A stretch of DNA of 64,000 bases from Edolisoma coerulescens (lineage: Eukaryota > Chordata > Aves > Passeriformes > Campephagidae): positions 620,001 through 684,000 of the forward strand of contig VWZW01001322.1 in the NCBI GenBank assembly GCA_013397115.1. The letters are read 5' to 3'. The position numbers and the translations under genes are program-made. The notes under the pieces are model-generated. The model saw nothing but the letters and a program-made list of their open reading frames with translations, had not been told where the DNA came from and searched no databases. The stretch's first letter is position 1. Each line of letters begins with the position of its first letter. Shown one piece after another: positions 60,937 through 64,000 of the stretch.

Positions 60937-63900
60937 ACCTTCCTCTTCCCCACTGGCTTTATTTCCCTTGCTGGGGCAATGAAAATCCAGCCATGCAAAC
61001 AGGCTATTGTTCCTGCCTGCTGAGCAGCTTGCCCTTTCTGACAGGCATCCCTCACTCTGCAAACAGAGGCATTTGTTAAAGGCAGACATGTAGCTGAATA
61101 TAATTCTAGTTTAGCACACATAATGGCTACAGGAGGTTCAAACACCATGTCTTTTTCCAAGCCTGAGTATGGTACCTCCCTGAATCCTCTTTTCTTGAGA
61201 ATTCATGGCTTTGGGGGTTTTGGGGCGTTTTCTGTTGTTTTGGGGTTTGTTTTTTGAAGCAGTACCACATGCACTACAGTAGCCCAGTTACTTATCTTGA
61301 AGTAGTATGTGTGACAACGTACGCTAGGTGATTAATCCATTTCATTATATTACATTGATACACTATGGTCTCTTATACCTAAACTTCCCACCATGGAAGG
61401 AATCTACATGCAATGTATTAATGAATAAAACAAAACCCAATGCATGACTGACCTGACGGGTTTGGTTTTTTTAAACTAGAATGGTCTGTGCTTACAACAA
61501 CTACCTGATAATTCTTATTCAAAGAGAAATACAGAGGACAGCTAAATATGTATGTATGTACACACAAAAGAAGATTTGCAAAAAAAAAGAGCAACTGTAT
61601 GCCACAACACTTGTCAGTATTGAGATTTATACATTTAGACTGATCCTTACTCTTACTGAATTATTGCCTTCTTCCCTCTAATTTCCAAAATTACTTATTT
61701 ACCAGCTGTTCCCACAGTTAGTTTTGTCAGCTGTTAGACACATAAATAAACAAATTATAAAGTAAGTGTGGAGAATGATTAGAAGGAACGAAAAAGCACA
61801 CTAACGCACAGCGTATTCATATTCAGCTGTCATGCGCCCCATCTATTCCTTTAATGGCTCTTTCTTCTCACTTCTCTTTGCTGACATTTACATTAAAAGG
61901 TGCAGTGTCTTTCAACTTCCATTTTGAACGAATGTTCCTTGTAATGAGCAACATAGGCTTGAAAGCATGTTTTCTGAAATGCAGTGAAAAGGTAGTATTA
62001 ATGAAGAGATATGAGAAAACTGGAGAACAGTGAATAGTTTTGCAGTCTGAATTAATGCCTATTTGGAAAAGGCTCAACTGAGGAACGAGATGTAAGACTT
62101 TTGGCAATGCGAATTCTAATTATTTCAAGTCTTGGCAGTAATTTTATCAAATAGTAGCAATTTCATTAAAAGGTGCACTGGTAATCATCTACATAAGGCC
62201 TCCAGAGGGGAAAATATACCAATAATTGCATAATTATGGTATCACTGCTCGTATGATGGACCACATTAAATACCACAAAGAGGAACACTGCTTTTTACTT
62301 TCTCTAGACATTTAGTTCAGTACATTTTCCTAGAAGATTACAGCAATAAACAAGACTTTCAGATTAACATGTTCACCAAATTTTGCAGAAAAGACACAGC
62401 TATCTTTTATATCCATAATACTTTGTATTCTCTTTTCCTTCACTGAAAGAACTGACAGATTAATGAGAAAAATTCTGGGTTTAGTAATAAGATAGAGTAT
62501 TTATACATTTGTGTTACCAAAATACAAGTCACTGCATCATGTCATGCAGGCACATGGCACGGGATCCATTTAAGAAGCAGGTTTTAGGATATTTCCATAT
62601 TTGTCCATATAAATTAAGTGTATCTATTCAGAGATTTTTGATAAGCCTGCAAGAAGTTAGATTTCCCTTGTCTAAATAACACTTAAACTTTTCTATTAAG
62701 ATGTTGGTAAAAAATTCTTGTGAAAGTGTTGTTTTACAGACAATACCAGATCTAGTAGTTTTTCAGTGAGGTACCCAGTATATTAGAGAAGTATCTTTGC
62801 ATATGCCTTCTCAAACTATGACTAGTACAGTTTCTGGAGGAGTCATTGGCACATTTTGCAGAACACCCTCAGGTGAAAAATTTCACCTCAGACAATCACA
62901 GTAACACCCAGCAACATCTGTCACTGATGTTGTCTTAGATAGAAGTGCTTTGAATACAGAGACTTGGATATATTTCTGACAATTTGGTTTCACTTCCTCA
63001 GTCTTCTGGCAATGAGATAAGTAACTCGGCTGTTGAACGTCATCTCTAATATCAGCAGAAGTCCAACTTGTAGTTTTTGCTTTTAAATTGTACTTTATGT
63101 TCTAGTTTATTTATAAGCCTTATCACAAATTGCATACACATTGCATATACAGAGGTAGCTGCTTACTGAGAAGTAGTCCTCCTTCCTGCTCCAGGAGAGA
63201 TACACAGAGGACTACTTGATGTGAGTGCAACCTGAGTGCCTGCTTAAACAGGGAATCCCATTTCAGCAACTCTTCTGCACATATCTAGCTTATAGGAGAA
63301 GACCAGAAACACAGGGCTTACTTCTGCTCCTTCCATTTAACCTCTTTTATTGTGCTGCATACTTCAAATCCTAGGTATGATAATATTAATACTACTGCAA
63401 AGTCAGCAGTTTTATGTATAATACCTGGAAGTCAGACATGCTATGGAATAGGAAACCTGAACAGCTTGTGTTAATATGAACACTACTGGGAGGAAGCTTT
63501 TATTTTGTGGAAGATAACATAATTTCTTTTCACAGTTAAAAAGTTATGCTCATCCAGGCATTGAAAGCACTTCCATGACATAGACAATAGCAAACAAAGA
63601 AGCATCGAAAGTGAAGAAGAGAATCAGCCAGCCACTGAGCAGCAGAAAATGAATGCCTCGGTATCAGGTCCTAGCATGGAATTGTATACAAGGCATACAA
63701 ACAGAACCATTTCAGGTAAAAATACCCTATTAAGCTGCCTATTTAATTTACTATTACATGAAAAGTAAAACCACAGCATTCTTATAATGCACATTTTCCT
63801 TTTAAAAGGTAAATATACTCAACAGTGATTTTGAAAATACAAAAACATAAATTTAAACTTACAGCTCCTCTAATCATTAAAAAAATAAAAGCAAAAATTT

Positions 63901-64000
63901 ATTCAAGCTGTACATTTGCTGTCAACATTTTAAAGATAATCTAACTACTGGATTCATCAAAGTCAGTCCCTGAGCACCTTTAGGCAGGTTGTGCTGCAGC

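Larger units (their letters stand above)
52626..64000 (-). other. KIT intron 1 (3' part)
   Basis: At least 11.4 kb, open at the right edge. KIT intron 1 is the largest intron in other vertebrates and hosts enhancers. It holds the R1/R2 direct repeats, repeat copy B, a MIR-like remnant and a hexamer microsatellite. I find no signal-peptide exon on either strand, and no CpG island of the kind that marks the KIT promoter. The last 2.9 kb (61,100-64,000) is AT-rich with nothing recognised. Confidence 0.85.

Noticed and set aside
61200..61255. G-rich run as a G-quadruplex
   Set aside because: Only three runs of four or more G, with one long T-rich gap; it does not meet the usual four-run pattern.
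52626..64000. Search for KIT exon 1 in the right part of the window
   Set aside because: No minus-strand ATG followed by a hydrophobic signal peptide ending in phase 1 before a donor, and no CpG island; exon 1 must lie further right.

Overview
The window is vertebrate nuclear DNA, almost certainly from a bird. It carries four CR1 LINE fragments of the avian type, two old MIR-like SINE remnants, compact introns, and a split gene whose exons read as the receptor tyrosine kinase KIT (CD117, stem cell factor receptor). I cannot name the species.

Layout. KIT lies on the minus strand and fills about 14.9-64.0 kb. Twenty coding exons (human numbering 2 to 21) are placed to the base from translation, splice dinucleotides and a reading phase that stays consistent throughout. 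Exon 1 (5' UTR and most of the signal peptide) is not in the window, so the right end is intron 1. The exons from 52,625 down to 17,135 sum to 2,810 coding bases including the stop. Adding a human-sized exon 1 gives a receptor of about 958 residues. Order in the protein: Ig1 (exon 2), Ig2 (3), Ig3 (4-5), Ig4 (6-7), Ig5 (8-9), transmembrane helix (10), juxtamembrane switch (11), kinase N-lobe (12-13), hinge and kinase insert (14-15), C-lobe with catalytic and activation loops (16-20), C-terminal tail (21). All key kinase residues and the main signalling tyrosines are present, so the gene looks intact. A long AT-rich 3' UTR runs from 17,134 to a probable poly(A) site near 14,925 and holds a perfect miR-221/222 8-mer match.

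The left 14.9 kb, downstream of KIT, shows no protein-coding gene I can support. It holds two antisense CR1 fragments, a MIR-like remnant, a Z-DNA-type GC/AC tract, a strong G-quadruplex motif, a small ORF with a poly(A) signal that may be a retrocopy, and a CpG-dense patch at the left edge. By known vertebrate synteny (PDGFRA-KIT-KDR) this is probably the KIT-KDR interval, but nothing in the sequence proves that.

Most worth a second look: (1) a second donor exactly 12 nt past the exon 9 donor, which would add four residues (GNIT) where mammals add GNNK, and here would create an N-glycosylation sequon; (2) two nearly identical ~485-bp direct repeats in introns 1 and 3 that flank exons 2 and 3, whose joint loss would keep the reading frame; (3) a TATA element inside both copies, on the KIT strand; (4) a second direct-repeat pair in intron 1 with a 217-bp identical core; (5) an extra, odd-numbered cysteine in Ig5; (6) a perfect 149-bp tandem duplication inside an intron 17 CR1. 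I found no bacterial-type system, CRISPR array, RNA gene or novel multi-gene system.
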